Positions 17,267 through 26,639 of a stretch of 64,000 nt of DNA are shown piece after piece. The position numbers and the translations under genes are program-made. Where the stretch lies: the NCBI RefSeq assembly GCF_016834655.1, contig NZ_JAENHP010000006.1, forward strand, positions 124,001-188,000, given 5' to 3'. This DNA is from Paractinoplanes ovalisporus. Its GTDB lineage: Bacteria; Actinomycetota; Actinomycetes; Mycobacteriales; Micromonosporaceae. Position 1 is the first letter of the stretch. The number at the start of each line of letters is the position of its first letter. The notes below the pieces were generated by a model. That model made no database searches. It saw nothing but the letters and a program-made list of their open reading frames with translations, and was not told where the DNA came from.

Positions 17267-18630
17267 ACGACATGATTCTGGCGGCCCATGCCGTCGATCC
17301 CACCTTGCAGACGTTCGAGAACGACGTCTGGTGGATCTCCCTGATCAAACTGTTCGGCGTCTTCGTCCTGCTGCTCCTGCTGACGCTCTTCACGATCGTC
17401 TACGAGCGCAAGGTCGTGGCCCGGATGGCGGTGCGGCCCGGTCCCAACCAGGTCGGGCCCTGGGGCATCCTGCAGAGCCTCACCGACGGCGTGAAGCTGC
17501 CGTTCAAGGAGGAGATCATCCCGAAGACGGCCGACAAGGTCGTCTACTTCATCGCTCCGGTGATCTCGGCGACGGTCGCCTTCACGGCGTTCTCGGTCAT
17601 CCCGTTCGCGGGCGTGGTCCCCATGTTCGGCCACCAGACGGCCCTGCAGCTGACCGACGTGCCGGTCTCGGTGCTGGTGCTGCTGGCCTGCTCGTCGATG
17701 GCGGTCTACGGCGTCGTGCTCGCCGGGTGGGCGTCGGGTTCGACCTACCCGCTGCTGGGTGGTCTGCGGTCGAGCGCCCAGATGATCTCGTACGAGGTCG
17801 CCATGGGTCTCTCGATCGTCGCGGTGTTCATGACCGCCGGCTCGATGAGCACCTCGCAGATCGTCGCCGCCCAGGCGCACGGCAACCCGGTCAACCTCTT
17901 CGGGTGGGAGGTGACGACCCCGAGCTGGTACGCGGTCCTGCTGCTCCCCAGCTTCGTCATCTACTGCATCGCGGCCGTCGGCGAGACCAACCGCGCGCCG
18001 TTCGACCTGCCCGAGGCCGAGTCCGAGCTGGTCGGTGGTTTCCACACCGAATACTCGTCGTTCAAGTTCGCGCTGTTCTTCCTGGCCGAGTACATCAACA
18101 TGATCACCGTCTCGGCGTTCGCCACCACGCTGTTCCTCGGCGGCTGGCGCGCCCCGTGGCCGATCACCTGGTTCTGGGAGGGCGCGAACTCCGGCTACTT
18201 CGGGCTGATCTGGTTCTTCGCCAAGGTGCTCCTGCTGCTGTTCGGTTTCATCTGGCTGCGGGCCACCCTGCCCCGCATGCGCTACGACCAGTTCATGCGC
18301 TTCGGCTGGAAGGTCCTCATCCCGGTCAACCTGGTGTGGATCCTCTTCCTGAGCTACGTCAAGGTCGCCAACAACGAGCTGTCGCAGCAGGCCAAGTGGT
18401 TCTCGATCGTCGGCATCGTGGTCGTCGTCCTGCTGATCGCCATGCTCTGGCCGGCCGCCCGCAAGCCACGCCAGCTCTCCGTCGAGGAGGAGCTGGCCTC
18501 CAGACCACCAGGAAGTTTCCCGGTACCACCGATGGATCTTCAGGTTCCCCCCAGTCCTCGGGCCCGCCGGGCGGTGGCCGAACGCGCCCCCGCCACGGTC
18601 GGGTCTCCGGAAGAAAACAAGGAGGTGTGA
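17263..18630 (+). CDS. nuoH: NADH-quinone oxidoreductase subunit H
   Basis: Membrane subunit of 455 residues that links the peripheral arm to the proton-pumping arm and lines the quinone chamber. It is strongly hydrophobic with about eight transmembrane helices. Signatures are ERKVVARMAVRPGPNQVGPWGILQSLTDGVKLPFKE and GETNRAPFDLPEAESELVGGFHTEYSS. A hydrophilic C-terminal tail of about 55 residues follows the last helix, longer than in E. coli. The ATG overlaps the nuoG stop. Confidence 0.98.
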   Translation: MNDMILAAHAVDPTLQTFENDVWWISLIKLFGVFVLLLLLTLFTIVYERKVVARMAVRPGPNQVGPWGILQSLTDGVKLPFKEEIIPKTADKVVYFIAPVISATVAFTAFSVIPFAGVVPMFGHQTALQLTDVPVSVLVLLACSSMAVYGVVLAGWASGSTYPLLGGLRSSAQMISYEVAMGLSIVAVFMTAGSMSTSQIVAAQAHGNPVNLFGWEVTTPSWYAVLLLPSFVIYCIAAVGETNRAPFDLPEAESELVGGFHTEYSSFKFALFFLAEYINMITVSAFATTLFLGGWRAPWPITWFWEGANSGYFGLIWFFAKVLLLLFGFIWLRATLPRMRYDQFMRFGWKVLIPVNLVWILFLSYVKVANNELSQQAKWFSIVGIVVVVLLIAMLWPAARKPRQLSVEEELASRPPGSFPVPPMDLQVPPSPRARRAVAERAPATVGSPEENKEV

Positions 18631-18631
18631 C

Positions 18632-19225
18632 GTGGGTACGTTCACCGGCTCCTTCAAGGGCTTCGGGGTGACCTTCGCGCACATGTTCCGCAAGGTCGTC
18701 ACGACCGACTACCCGTTCACGCCGCCGACGCCGGCGCCGCGCTACCACGGCCGGCACATCCTCAACCGGCACCCGGACGGCCTGGAGAAGTGCATCGGGT
18801 GCGAGCTGTGCGCCTGGGCCTGCCCGGCCGACGCGATCTATGTCGAGGGCGCCAACAACACCGACGAGCAGCGGTTCTCGCCGGGCGAGCGCTACGCCGG
18901 GATCTACCAGATCAACTACGCCCGCTGCATCTTCTGCGGGCTCTGCATCGAGGCCTGCCCGACCCGTTCGCTGACCATGAGCAACGAGTACGAGCTGGCC
19001 CGCGACAGCCGCCAGGACCTGATCTTCACGAAGAAGGAACTGCTGGCTCCGCTGCTGCCCGGCATGGAGCAGCCGCCGCACCCGATGCGCCTGGGTGACA
19101 CCGACAAGGACTACTACGTCGGCGCGCTCGACAACCCGGGCACCTCGGCCGGCGCCGAGCGGGCGCCGTGGGCGACCAACGAGGCCGAGGACGCCACCGG
19201 AAGCGCCGCGAAGGAGGCCGTGTGA
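18632..19225 (+). CDS. nuoI: NADH-quinone oxidoreductase subunit I
   Basis: Ferredoxin-like subunit, 197 residues, binding 4Fe-4S clusters N6a and N6b. Both motifs are intact: CIGCELCAWACP and CIFCGLCIEACP, each followed by a proline. A C-terminal tail of about 50 residues is Ala/Glu-rich. The GTG start is one base after the nuoH stop with AAGGAGG 7 nt upstream. Confidence 0.98.
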   Translation: MGTFTGSFKGFGVTFAHMFRKVVTTDYPFTPPTPAPRYHGRHILNRHPDGLEKCIGCELCAWACPADAIYVEGANNTDEQRFSPGERYAGIYQINYARCIFCGLCIEACPTRSLTMSNEYELARDSRQDLIFTKKELLAPLLPGMEQPPHPMRLGDTDKDYYVGALDNPGTSAGAERAPWATNEAEDATGSAAKEAV

Positions 19226-19968
19226 TGGACCACGTGTCCACCGGCGAAGCGGTCGCCTTCTGGATCCTCGGCTCGATCGCCGTGATCGGCGCTCTCGGCA
19301 TGGTGATCGCCCGCAACGCGGTGCACTCCGCGCTGTGGCTGGTCGTCACGATGCTCTGCCTGGGCTTCCTCTACGTGGTCAACTCGGCGCCGTTCCTGGG
19401 CGCGGTGCAGATCATCGTCTACACCGGCGCGATCATGATGCTGTTCCTGTTCGTGCTCATGCTGGTCGGCCGGGACGCCTCGGACTCGCTGATCGAGACG
19501 CTCCGCGGCCAGCGGGTGGCGGCCATCCTGCTCGGTCTCGGCTTCGCCGCGCTGGTCGGAACCGGTCTGGCCCGCTCGCTCGGCGACGTGCAGGCGGTCG
19601 GCCTGACCGAGGCGAACGCGAACGGGAACGTCCAGGGACTCGCGTCTCTGCTCTTCACCCGCTATGTGTTCGCCTTCGAGGTCACCTCGGCGCTGCTGAT
19701 CACCGCCGCCGTCGGCGCGATGATCCTGGCGCACGTCGAGCGGGCCAAGGAAGACGTGGTCAACCAGGTGACCCGCATGAAGCAGCGGTTCCGCCCGGGC
19801 AACTACCCCGGTCCCAAGGCCGGACCCGGCGTCTACGCCAACACCATGTCGGTCGCCGCCCCCGCGCGGCTGCCCGACGGCAACGGCGCCGAGCGCAGCA
19901 TCTCCCCGATCCTGCCGATCCGTGAACTCACCGCGGACGAGGCGGCACCGAAGGGAACCGAGAAGTGA
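19225..19968 (+). CDS. nuoJ: NADH-quinone oxidoreductase subunit J
   Basis: Membrane subunit of 247 residues with about five transmembrane helices. The conserved third-helix motif VQIIVYTGAIMMLFLFVLMLVG is present. The ATG at 19225 overlaps the nuoI stop and gives the N-terminus MDHVSTGEAVAFWILGS. The hydrophilic C-terminal 75 residues are longer than in E. coli, as in other actinobacteria. Overlaps nuoK by 4 bp. Confidence 0.97.
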   Translation: MDHVSTGEAVAFWILGSIAVIGALGMVIARNAVHSALWLVVTMLCLGFLYVVNSAPFLGAVQIIVYTGAIMMLFLFVLMLVGRDASDSLIETLRGQRVAAILLGLGFAALVGTGLARSLGDVQAVGLTEANANGNVQGLASLLFTRYVFAFEVTSALLITAAVGAMILAHVERAKEDVVNQVTRMKQRFRPGNYPGPKAGPGVYANTMSVAAPARLPDGNGAERSISPILPIRELTADEAAPKGTEK

Positions 19969-20264
19969 CTCCCGACTACTACCTGGTGCTCGCGGCGATC
20001 CTGTTCACCATCGGCGCCGCCGGGGTGCTCGTGCGCCGCAACGCGATCGTGCTGTTCATGTGCATCGAGCTGATGCTCAACGCCGCGAACCTGGCCCTGG
20101 TCACCTTCAGCCGCATCAACGGCAGCCTGGACGGCCAGATCATCTCGTTCTTCGTGATGGTCGTCGCGGCCGCCGAGGTCGTGGTGGGTCTCGCGATCAT
20201 CATGTCGATCTTCCGTACGCGGCGCTCGGCGAGCGTCGACGACGCGAACCTTCTGAAGTACTAA
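19965..20264 (+). CDS. nuoK: NADH-quinone oxidoreductase subunit K
   Basis: Small membrane subunit of 99 residues with three transmembrane helices. Buried glutamates important for proton coupling in this family are visible in FMCIELMLNAANLAL and MVVAAAEVVVGLAI. The GTG overlaps the nuoJ stop. It is followed 12 bp later by nuoL. Confidence 0.98.
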   Translation: MTPDYYLVLAAILFTIGAAGVLVRRNAIVLFMCIELMLNAANLALVTFSRINGSLDGQIISFFVMVVAAAEVVVGLAIIMSIFRTRRSASVDDANLLKY

Positions 20265-20276
20265 AGGGGCCTTCAC

Positions 20277-22202
20277 GTGGAACAGACAGTGGAGTACGCC
20301 CCCGCGACGGGGGCGCTGAGCGGAATTTGGCTGCTTGTCGCCATTCCGCTCGTCAGCGCCGCGATCCTGCTGCTCCTCGGCAAGCGGGCCGACAAGTGGG
20401 GGCACTGGCTCGGCGTCCTTGCGGTGGCGGCCTCCTTCGTGCTCGGGTTGATCTTCTTCTTCAGCCTGCGCGGCCTCGAGGCGGAACAGCGGTCGGCCGA
20501 GCTGAGCCTGTGGGACTTCATCGCGGTCGGGAACCTGCACGTCGACTTCGGGCTGTTGTTCGACCCGCTGGCCGGCGTGTTCGTCCTGCTGATCACCGGT
20601 GTCGGCTCGCTGATCCACCTGTACGCGGTCGGCTACATGGAGCACGACGAGGGCCGGCGGAAGTTCTTCGCCTACTTCAACCTCTTCGTCGCGGCGATGC
20701 TGTTGCTGGTTCTCGGCAACAACTACGTGATGCTCTACTTCGGCTGGGAGGGCGTGGGTCTCGCGTCCTACCTGCTGATCTCGTTCTGGTACACCCGGCC
20801 GTCGGCGGCCACCGCCGGCAAGAAGGCGTTCCTGATGAACCGGGTCGGCGACGCCGGCCTGGCCATCGGCATCTTCGTGATGTTTGCGACGCTCGGCACC
20901 ACCCAGTACGACGAGGTCTTCGGCAACGTCAGCGCGCTGAGCTCGACCACGGTGCTGATCCTGGGCCTGCTCCTGCTGCTGGGCGCGGCCGGCAAGTCCG
21001 GTCAGTGGCCGCTGCACGCGTGGTTGCCCGACGCCATGGAGGGCCCGACCCCGGTCTCGGCCCTCATCCACGCGGCGACGATGGTCACCGCTGGCGTCTA
21101 CCTGATCGCCCGCTCCAACGCGATCTTCACCGCCAACACGGTGCTGCAGACGGTCGTGGTCAGCGTCGGTGCGCTGACGCTGCTGATCGGCTGCATCATC
21201 GGCGCCGCCAAGGACGACATCAAGCGGGTGCTGGCCTGGTCGACCGTCAGCCAGATCGGCTACATGTTCCTCGGCGTCGGGCTCGGCGGCGGGGCGTACG
21301 CGCTGGCGATCATCCACCTGCTGGCGCACGGCTTCTTCAAGGCCAACATGTTCCTCGGCGCCGGTTCGGTCATGCACGGCATGCACGACCAGGTGGACAT
21401 CCGGCGCTTCGGCGGCCTGCGTAAATACATGAGGTGGACCTGGCTCACCTTCATGATGGGCTGGCTCGCGATCATCGGTATCCCGCCGCTGTCCGGTTAC
21501 TTCTCCAAGGAGCCGATCATCGCGGCGGCCTTCGAGCGCGGCGACTGGACCTCCTGGCTGTACGGCATGGCGGCGCTGCTGGGCGCGGGCCTGACCGCGT
21601 TCTACATGACCCGCCTGTTCGTGCTGACCTTCCACGGCCCCGAGCGGTACACCGAGGACAACAAGCACCCGCACGAGTCGCCGTTCATCATGACCGTGCC
21701 GCTGATGCTGCTGGCCCTCGGCTCGATCGGCGCCGGCTGGCTGATGTCGACCTCGGTGCCGGGCTGGCTGGAGCCGGTCTTCGGGGCCGAGGAGGCGCAC
21801 CACGAGGCGGTGCTGCCGCACTCGCTGATCTCGATCCTGGGCATCGTGGTCTCGGTCCTCGGCGCGGGTCTGGCCTGGGCCATGTTCCGCCGGGGGACGG
21901 CGCTCGAGCCGCAGCCGGCCGGGGTCGTGGTCACCGCGGCCCGCCGCAACCTCTACACCGACGCGATCAACGAGGCGGTGTTCGAGCGGCCCGGCATCTA
22001 TCTGACCCGGGCGCTCGTCTTCCTCGACAACAGGGGCATCGACGGGCTGGTCAACGGCATCGCGGCCGGCATCGGGGGCAGCTCCGGCCGACTGCGGAGG
22101 CTGCAGACCGGCTTCGTACGCTCGTACGCCCTCTCCATGCTCACCGGTGCCGTCGTAGTCGTCGGCGCCTTCCTCGCGATCCAGCTTGGGTGGTTGGCGT
22201 GA
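20277..22202 (+). CDS. nuoL: NADH-quinone oxidoreductase subunit L
   Basis: Largest antiporter-like proton-pumping subunit, 641 residues, with about 16 transmembrane helices including the long lateral helix at the C-terminus. Family motifs such as YFGWEGVGLASYLLISFWY, AGKSGQWPLHAWLPDAMEGPTPVSALIHAATMV and IGYMFLGVGLGGGAYALAIIHLLAHGFFKA are intact. GTG start with AAAGGGG upstream. The stop overlaps the nuoM start. Confidence 0.98.
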   Translation: MEQTVEYAPATGALSGIWLLVAIPLVSAAILLLLGKRADKWGHWLGVLAVAASFVLGLIFFFSLRGLEAEQRSAELSLWDFIAVGNLHVDFGLLFDPLAGVFVLLITGVGSLIHLYAVGYMEHDEGRRKFFAYFNLFVAAMLLLVLGNNYVMLYFGWEGVGLASYLLISFWYTRPSAATAGKKAFLMNRVGDAGLAIGIFVMFATLGTTQYDEVFGNVSALSSTTVLILGLLLLLGAAGKSGQWPLHAWLPDAMEGPTPVSALIHAATMVTAGVYLIARSNAIFTANTVLQTVVVSVGALTLLIGCIIGAAKDDIKRVLAWSTVSQIGYMFLGVGLGGGAYALAIIHLLAHGFFKANMFLGAGSVMHGMHDQVDIRRFGGLRKYMRWTWLTFMMGWLAIIGIPPLSGYFSKEPIIAAAFERGDWTSWLYGMAALLGAGLTAFYMTRLFVLTFHGPERYTEDNKHPHESPFIMTVPLMLLALGSIGAGWLMSTSVPGWLEPVFGAEEAHHEAVLPHSLISILGIVVSVLGAGLAWAMFRRGTALEPQPAGVVVTAARRNLYTDAINEAVFERPGIYLTRALVFLDNRGIDGLVNGIAAGIGGSSGRLRRLQTGFVRSYALSMLTGAVVVVGAFLAIQLGWLA

Positions 22203-23740
22203 ACGACTTTCCGTTTCTGTCCATCCTGACGCTTCTGCCGTTGGTGGGCGCCATCGCGGTGGCGCTCATCCCCAAGGCCAAGGCCGAGCTCGCCAAGACT
22301 GTGGCGTTCGTCTGGTCGCTGGTCGTGCTGGTGCTGAGCATCTTCATGTGGATCGCCTTCCAGGTGGACGGCGACCGCTTCCAGTTCCGCGAGTCGTACG
22401 CCTGGATCCCCTCGTGGGACGCCCGGTTCACGTTCGCCGCCGACGGCATCGCGCTCGTCATGCTGATGCTGATCGCGATCCTGTTCCCGATCGTGATCCT
22501 CGCGTCGTGGCACGACGTCGAGAAGACCAACCGCTCGGCGCCGGTCTACTTCTCGCTGCTGCTGGCCTTCGAGTTCACGATGATCGGCGTCTTCGCGGCC
22601 GCCGACATCTTCCTGTTCTACGTGTTCTTCGAGGTCATGCTCATCCCGATGTACTTCATCATCGGCTCGTTCGGTGGCCAGCGCCGCCAGTACGCCGCGG
22701 TGAAGTTCTTCCTCTACAGCCTCGTCGGCGGTCTGTTCATGCTGGCCGCGGTGATCGGGCTGTGGGTGGTCGGCGGCCACACGTTCGACTTCAGCAAGCT
22801 GGCCGAGGCGGGCGCGTCGATCGACCAGAACACCGCGCGCTGGCTGTTCCTCGGCTTCTTCGTGGCGTTCGCGATCAAGGCGCCGTTCTTCCCGTTCCAC
22901 ACCTGGCTGCCGGACGCCGGTGGTGCGGCCCCGGCCGGCGCCGCGGCCCTGCTCGTCGGCGTGATGGACAAGGTCGGAACGTTCGGGATCCTGCGCTACT
23001 GCCTCTCGCTGTTCCCGGAGGCGTCACGCTGGTTCGCCCCGGCGGCCCTGGTGCTCGGTGTCATCGGCATCATCTACGCGGCACTGCTCGCGGTCGGCCA
23101 GAACGACCTCAAGCGCCTCGTGTCGTACACGTCGATCGCGCACTTCGGCTTCATCGGCATCGGCATCTTCGCGTTCACCACCCAGGCCGGCACCGGCTCG
23201 GTGCTCTACATGGTCAACCACGGTCTCGCGACCGGCCTGCTGTTCATCGTGGTCGGCATGTTCGTCGCCCGCCGCGGCTCCAACCTGATCAGCGACTTCG
23301 GTGGCGCCGGCAAGCTCGTCCCGGTCCTCGCCGGGGTGTTCTTCTTCGCCGGTCTGGCGTCGCTGGCGCTGCCCGGCACGGCGCCGTTCATCAGCGAGTT
23401 CCTGGTGCTGATCGGCACGTTCACCGTGCACCCGGCGTACGCGGTGGTGGCCACGGCCGGCATCATCCTGGCCGCCGCCTACGTGCTCTGGATGGTGCAG
23501 CGCACCACGCAGGGCACCCTCAACCCGGCCCTCACCGAGGTGCCGGAGATGAAGAAGGACATCACGCTCCGCGAGAAGGTCGTGGTGGCCCCGCTGATCC
23601 TGTTGATCATCCTGCTCGGCTTCTATCCGAAGCCGGTCACCGATGTGATCAACCCGGCGGTGCAGGCCACCATGCAGGACGTCGGCGTCGAGGATCCGGG
23701 GCCGACAGCGGTCGTCGCTAACGAAAGGGTGGGCCGCTAG
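22199..23740 (+). CDS. nuoM: NADH-quinone oxidoreductase subunit M
   Basis: Antiporter-like proton-pumping subunit of 513 residues and about 14 transmembrane helices. Signatures are FYVFFEVMLIPMYFIIGSFGG, FAIKAPFFPFHTWLPDAGGAAPAGAAALL and LKRLVSYTSIAHFGFIGIGIFAF. The GTG at 22199 overlaps the nuoL stop, which fixes the start even though the frame is open far upstream. nuoN follows after 2 bp. Confidence 0.98.
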   Translation: MNDFPFLSILTLLPLVGAIAVALIPKAKAELAKTVAFVWSLVVLVLSIFMWIAFQVDGDRFQFRESYAWIPSWDARFTFAADGIALVMLMLIAILFPIVILASWHDVEKTNRSAPVYFSLLLAFEFTMIGVFAAADIFLFYVFFEVMLIPMYFIIGSFGGQRRQYAAVKFFLYSLVGGLFMLAAVIGLWVVGGHTFDFSKLAEAGASIDQNTARWLFLGFFVAFAIKAPFFPFHTWLPDAGGAAPAGAAALLVGVMDKVGTFGILRYCLSLFPEASRWFAPAALVLGVIGIIYAALLAVGQNDLKRLVSYTSIAHFGFIGIGIFAFTTQAGTGSVLYMVNHGLATGLLFIVVGMFVARRGSNLISDFGGAGKLVPVLAGVFFFAGLASLALPGTAPFISEFLVLIGTFTVHPAYAVVATAGIILAAAYVLWMVQRTTQGTLNPALTEVPEMKKDITLREKVVVAPLILLIILLGFYPKPVTDVINPAVQATMQDVGVEDPGPTAVVANERVGR

Positions 23741-23742
23741 CC

Positions 23743-25275
23743 ATGGGAGAGCTCTCACTGCCCGGGATCGACTACGGCGCACTGCTGCCGATGCTGATCC
23801 TCTTCGGGGCGGCCTGCCTCGGGATCCTGGTCGAGGTGTTCACGCCCCGCCGGTCCCGCAACGGCATCCAGCTGACCCTCGCGTTCCTCGCCCTCGCGGC
23901 GTCGTTCGTGGCGGTGATCGTCCAGCACAGCACCCGGAAGATCACGATCGGCGGCGCGGTCGCCGTCGACGGCCCCACGGTCTTCCTCCAGGGCGCGCTG
24001 CTGGTGCTGGGTGCGGTCTCGCTCATGCTCATCGGTGAGCGCTCGATCGAGCGGGGCGGCCCGTTCGTCTCGCAGGCGGCCATCACGGTGGGCTCGCAGA
24101 AGGACGTCAAGCAGGCGAACGACCAGCCCGGTATGACCGAGGTCTACCCGCTGACGATCTTCGCGATCGGCGGCATGATGCTCTTCGTCGCCGCCAACGA
24201 CCTGCTCACCATGTTCGTCGCGCTCGAGGTCTTCTCGCTGCCGCTCTACCTGCTCTGCGCGCTGGCCCGCCGCCGGCGTCTGCTCAGCCAGGAGGCCGCG
24301 CTCAAGTACTTCCTGCTCGGGTCGTACGCGTCCGCGTTCTTCCTGTTCGGTGTGGCGCTCGTCTACGGCTTCTCGGGCGGCATCTCGCTCTCGGCCGTGC
24401 ACGACGCGGTGGCCAACCCGCAGCGCAGCCAGATCCTGCTCTACGCGGGCCTGGCGATGATCGCGATCGGTCTGCTCTTCAAGGCCGCGCTCGCGCCGTT
24501 CCACGTGTGGACGCCCGACGTCTACCAGGGCGCGCCGACGCCGATCACCGCGCTGATGGCGGCCTGCACCAAGGTCGCCGCGTTCGGCGCGCTGCTGCGG
24601 ATCCTGTACGTGGCCTTCGACGGTGTGCGCTGGGACTTCCAGCCGGTGCTGGGCGCGATCGCGGCGCTCACGATGCTGGTCGGCGCGATCCTCGCGGTCA
24701 CCCAGACCGACATGAAGCGCCTGCTGGCCTACTCCTCGGTCGCGAACGCCGGCTATCTGCTGGTCGGCGTCCTCGCGCTCAACGAGGAGGGGCTCAGCAG
24801 CACGATGTTCTACCTGGTGGCGTACGGCTTCTCGGTCCTCGCCGCCTTCGGCATCGTGACCCTGGTGCGGGACGCCGACGGGGAAGCGACCCACTTGGCC
24901 CGCTGGGCCGGTCTGGGCCGCAAGAGCCCGCTGTTCGCCGCGACCTTCACGTTCATCCTGCTGGCCTTCGCCGGTATCCCGCTGACCAGCGGTTTCACCA
25001 GCAAGTTCGCGGTCTTCGGGGCGGCCGTCGAGGGCGGCCAGACGTGGCTGGTCATCTTCGGCGTGATCACCAGCATGCTGCTGGCGTTCCCCTACCTGCG
25101 GGTGGTCGTCATGCTGTGGCTCTCCGAGCCCAGCGAGACGACGCCTACGGTCTCGATCCCGGGCTTCCTCACCTCGGCCGCCCTGGTCATCGGTGTGGCC
25201 GCCACGATCGCTCTGGGCGTGGTCCCGGCCCCGCTGATCGACCTCACGCGAGACGCGGCGCAGTTCGTACGCTGA
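23743..25275 (+). CDS. nuoN: NADH-quinone oxidoreductase subunit N
   Basis: Last gene of the nuo operon and third antiporter-like subunit, 510 residues and about 14 transmembrane helices. Motifs include FKAALAPFHVWTPDVYQGAPTPITALMAACTKVAAF and MKRLLAYSSVANAGYLLVGV. The ATG lies 2 bp after the nuoM stop. The strong terminator at 25291 ends the operon. With nuoA-M, this completes a fourteen-subunit complex I including the NADH-input module NuoEFG. Confidence 0.98.
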   Translation: MGELSLPGIDYGALLPMLILFGAACLGILVEVFTPRRSRNGIQLTLAFLALAASFVAVIVQHSTRKITIGGAVAVDGPTVFLQGALLVLGAVSLMLIGERSIERGGPFVSQAAITVGSQKDVKQANDQPGMTEVYPLTIFAIGGMMLFVAANDLLTMFVALEVFSLPLYLLCALARRRRLLSQEAALKYFLLGSYASAFFLFGVALVYGFSGGISLSAVHDAVANPQRSQILLYAGLAMIAIGLLFKAALAPFHVWTPDVYQGAPTPITALMAACTKVAAFGALLRILYVAFDGVRWDFQPVLGAIAALTMLVGAILAVTQTDMKRLLAYSSVANAGYLLVGVLALNEEGLSSTMFYLVAYGFSVLAAFGIVTLVRDADGEATHLARWAGLGRKSPLFAATFTFILLAFAGIPLTSGFTSKFAVFGAAVEGGQTWLVIFGVITSMLLAFPYLRVVVMLWLSEPSETTPTVSIPGFLTSAALVIGVAATIALGVVPAPLIDLTRDAAQFVR

Positions 25276-25290
25276 TATCACTCCACTGAC

Positions 25291-25326
25291 GAGAAAGCCC
25301 CGGGCCTGGTGGTCCGGGGCTTTCTC
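25291..25326. terminator. Bidirectional intrinsic terminator after nuoN
   Basis: GAGAAAGCCCCGG (25291-25303) is exactly complementary to 25314-25326. Extending through GCC/GGT gives a 16-bp stem with a 4-nt TGGT loop. The A-rich left foot and T-rich right foot let it work in both directions, for nuoN and the oppositely oriented polyprenyl synthase gene. Confidence 0.9.
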
Positions 25327-25409
25327 GTTGCCGGTCCGTGCGCTCGGTCCGGCCTTCAGATGGTCGTCTCAGGTCAGCCGGGCGGTCGGCCCAGCTTGTG
25401 ACTCAGCTC

Positions 25410-25525
25410 GTGTGGCTCAGCCGCGGTCGGCTCGTCTCGTGTGGCTCAGCCGCGGTCGACTCGTCTCGTGTGGCTCAGCCGCGGTCGACTCGTCTCGTGT
25501 GGCTCAGCCGCGGTTGACTCAGCTC
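25410..25525 (-). repeat. 29-bp tandem repeat at the 3' end of the polyprenyl synthase gene
   Basis: Four head-to-tail 29-bp units (25410, 25439, 25468, 25497), each beginning GTGTGGCTCAGCCGCGGT on the plus strand; the middle two are identical. The rightmost unit contains the stop codon (25519-25521) and final serine codon of the polyprenyl synthase on the minus strand. A partial diverged unit lies at about 25386-25409. Only the unit in the gene keeps the TGA in its original context; the others read CGA. Confidence 0.9.
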
Positions 25526-26553
25526 GTGCGGTCGGCGATGAAGTCGCAGAGGGCTTCCATCGCCCGCTTGGCCTCGCCGTCGGGCAGCGGCGCCAGCTCG
25601 GCCCGCGCCTCTTCGGCATAGGTGCGGACCGTCTCGCGTGCCCGCTTCATGGCGGCCGACTCGCGCAGCAGCGTCAGCGCCTCGGCGTGCAGGTCGTCGT
25701 CGGTGATCGGGCCGCTCGCCAGCAGCTCACGCAGCCGCACGGCCGAGGCGTCGGTGTCGTCACCGGCCAGCGCGTAGAGCACCGGCAGCGTCGGCACGCC
25801 CTCGCGGAGGTCGGTGCCCGGCGTCTTGCCCGACTGCACCGACTCGGAGGCGATGTCGAGCAGGTCGTCGGAGAGCTGGAAGGCGATGCCGATGGTCTCG
25901 CCATAACCCGCGAGGGCCTCGACGAACTCGGCCGGAGCGCCCGAGAACAGGCCGCCGAACCGGGCCGAGGTGGCGATCAGCGAGGCCGTCTTCTCGGTGA
26001 TGACGTGCAGGTAGTGCTCGATCGGGTCGCTGCCGCGGGGGCCGACCGTCTCGGCGATCTGACCGTGCACGAGCCGCGCGAACGTGCGCGCCTGCAGCTG
26101 CACCGCCTCGGGGCCGAGCGAGGCCGCCAGATCGGCCGCCTGGGCGAACAGGTAGTCGCCGACCAGGATCGCCACCGAGTTGGTCCAGCGTGCGTTCGCG
26201 CTCGGGGCGCCGCGGCGTACGGGGGCCTCGTCCATGACGTCGTCGTGGTAGAGCGTGGCCAGGTGGGTCAGCTCGACCACGTTGGCAGCCGCGATGATCT
26301 CGGGCGCGGACGGGTCGCCGAACTGGGCGCCGAGCGCCACGAGCATCGGCCGGAACCGCTTGCCGCCCGCATCGGCGAGATGGCGCGCGGCCTCGGCCAC
26401 CAGTGGGTCGGCGCTGGCCACGTTGGCCCTCAGCGCCTCCTCGACAGCGGCCAGCGTCGCCGTCACCCTCTCGTCGACCACGGGATCGATGTCGAGGCCG
26501 AGCGACGACAGCGTCATGTCACCGGTGCTCACCACGCTTTCACGATGCCACAT
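25519..26553 (-). CDS. Polyprenyl diphosphate synthase
   Basis: Trans-isoprenyl diphosphate synthase of about 344 residues. It condenses isopentenyl diphosphate onto an allylic diphosphate to make a long prenyl chain. The first aspartate-rich motif is DDVMD (LATLYHDDVMDEAPVRRG), the second is DDLLD (FQLSDDLLDIASE), and GGKRFRPML is the substrate-binding segment. Placed beside the menaquinone/complex I block, it most likely makes the menaquinone side chain. The start is uncertain: I used the ATG at 26553; GTG codons at 26535 and 26613 are in frame, none with a good ribosome-binding site. Chain length cannot be read reliably from sequence alone. Confidence 0.93.
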   Translation of the reverse strand: MWHRESVVSTGDMTLSSLGLDIDPVVDERVTATLAAVEEALRANVASADPLVAEAARHLADAGGKRFRPMLVALGAQFGDPSAPEIIAAANVVELTHLATLYHDDVMDEAPVRRGAPSANARWTNSVAILVGDYLFAQAADLAASLGPEAVQLQARTFARLVHGQIAETVGPRGSDPIEHYLHVITEKTASLIATSARFGGLFSGAPAEFVEALAGYGETIGIAFQLSDDLLDIASESVQSGKTPGTDLREGVPTLPVLYALAGDDTDASAVRLRELLASGPITDDDLHAEALTLLRESAAMKRARETVRTYAEEARAELAPLPDGEAKRAMEALCDFIADRTS

Positions 26554-26639
26554 GGGTCCGACGACTTCGGCCCCAGGGGTCGCGCCAGCAAGATCAAAAT
26601 CCGGATCTGGCACACGTACGGCTCACGCCCGGACCGCCC

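Noticed and set aside
25410..25525. CRISPR array
   Set aside because: The 29-bp units abut with no unique spacers, and the array begins inside a gene end. It is a plain tandem repeat.
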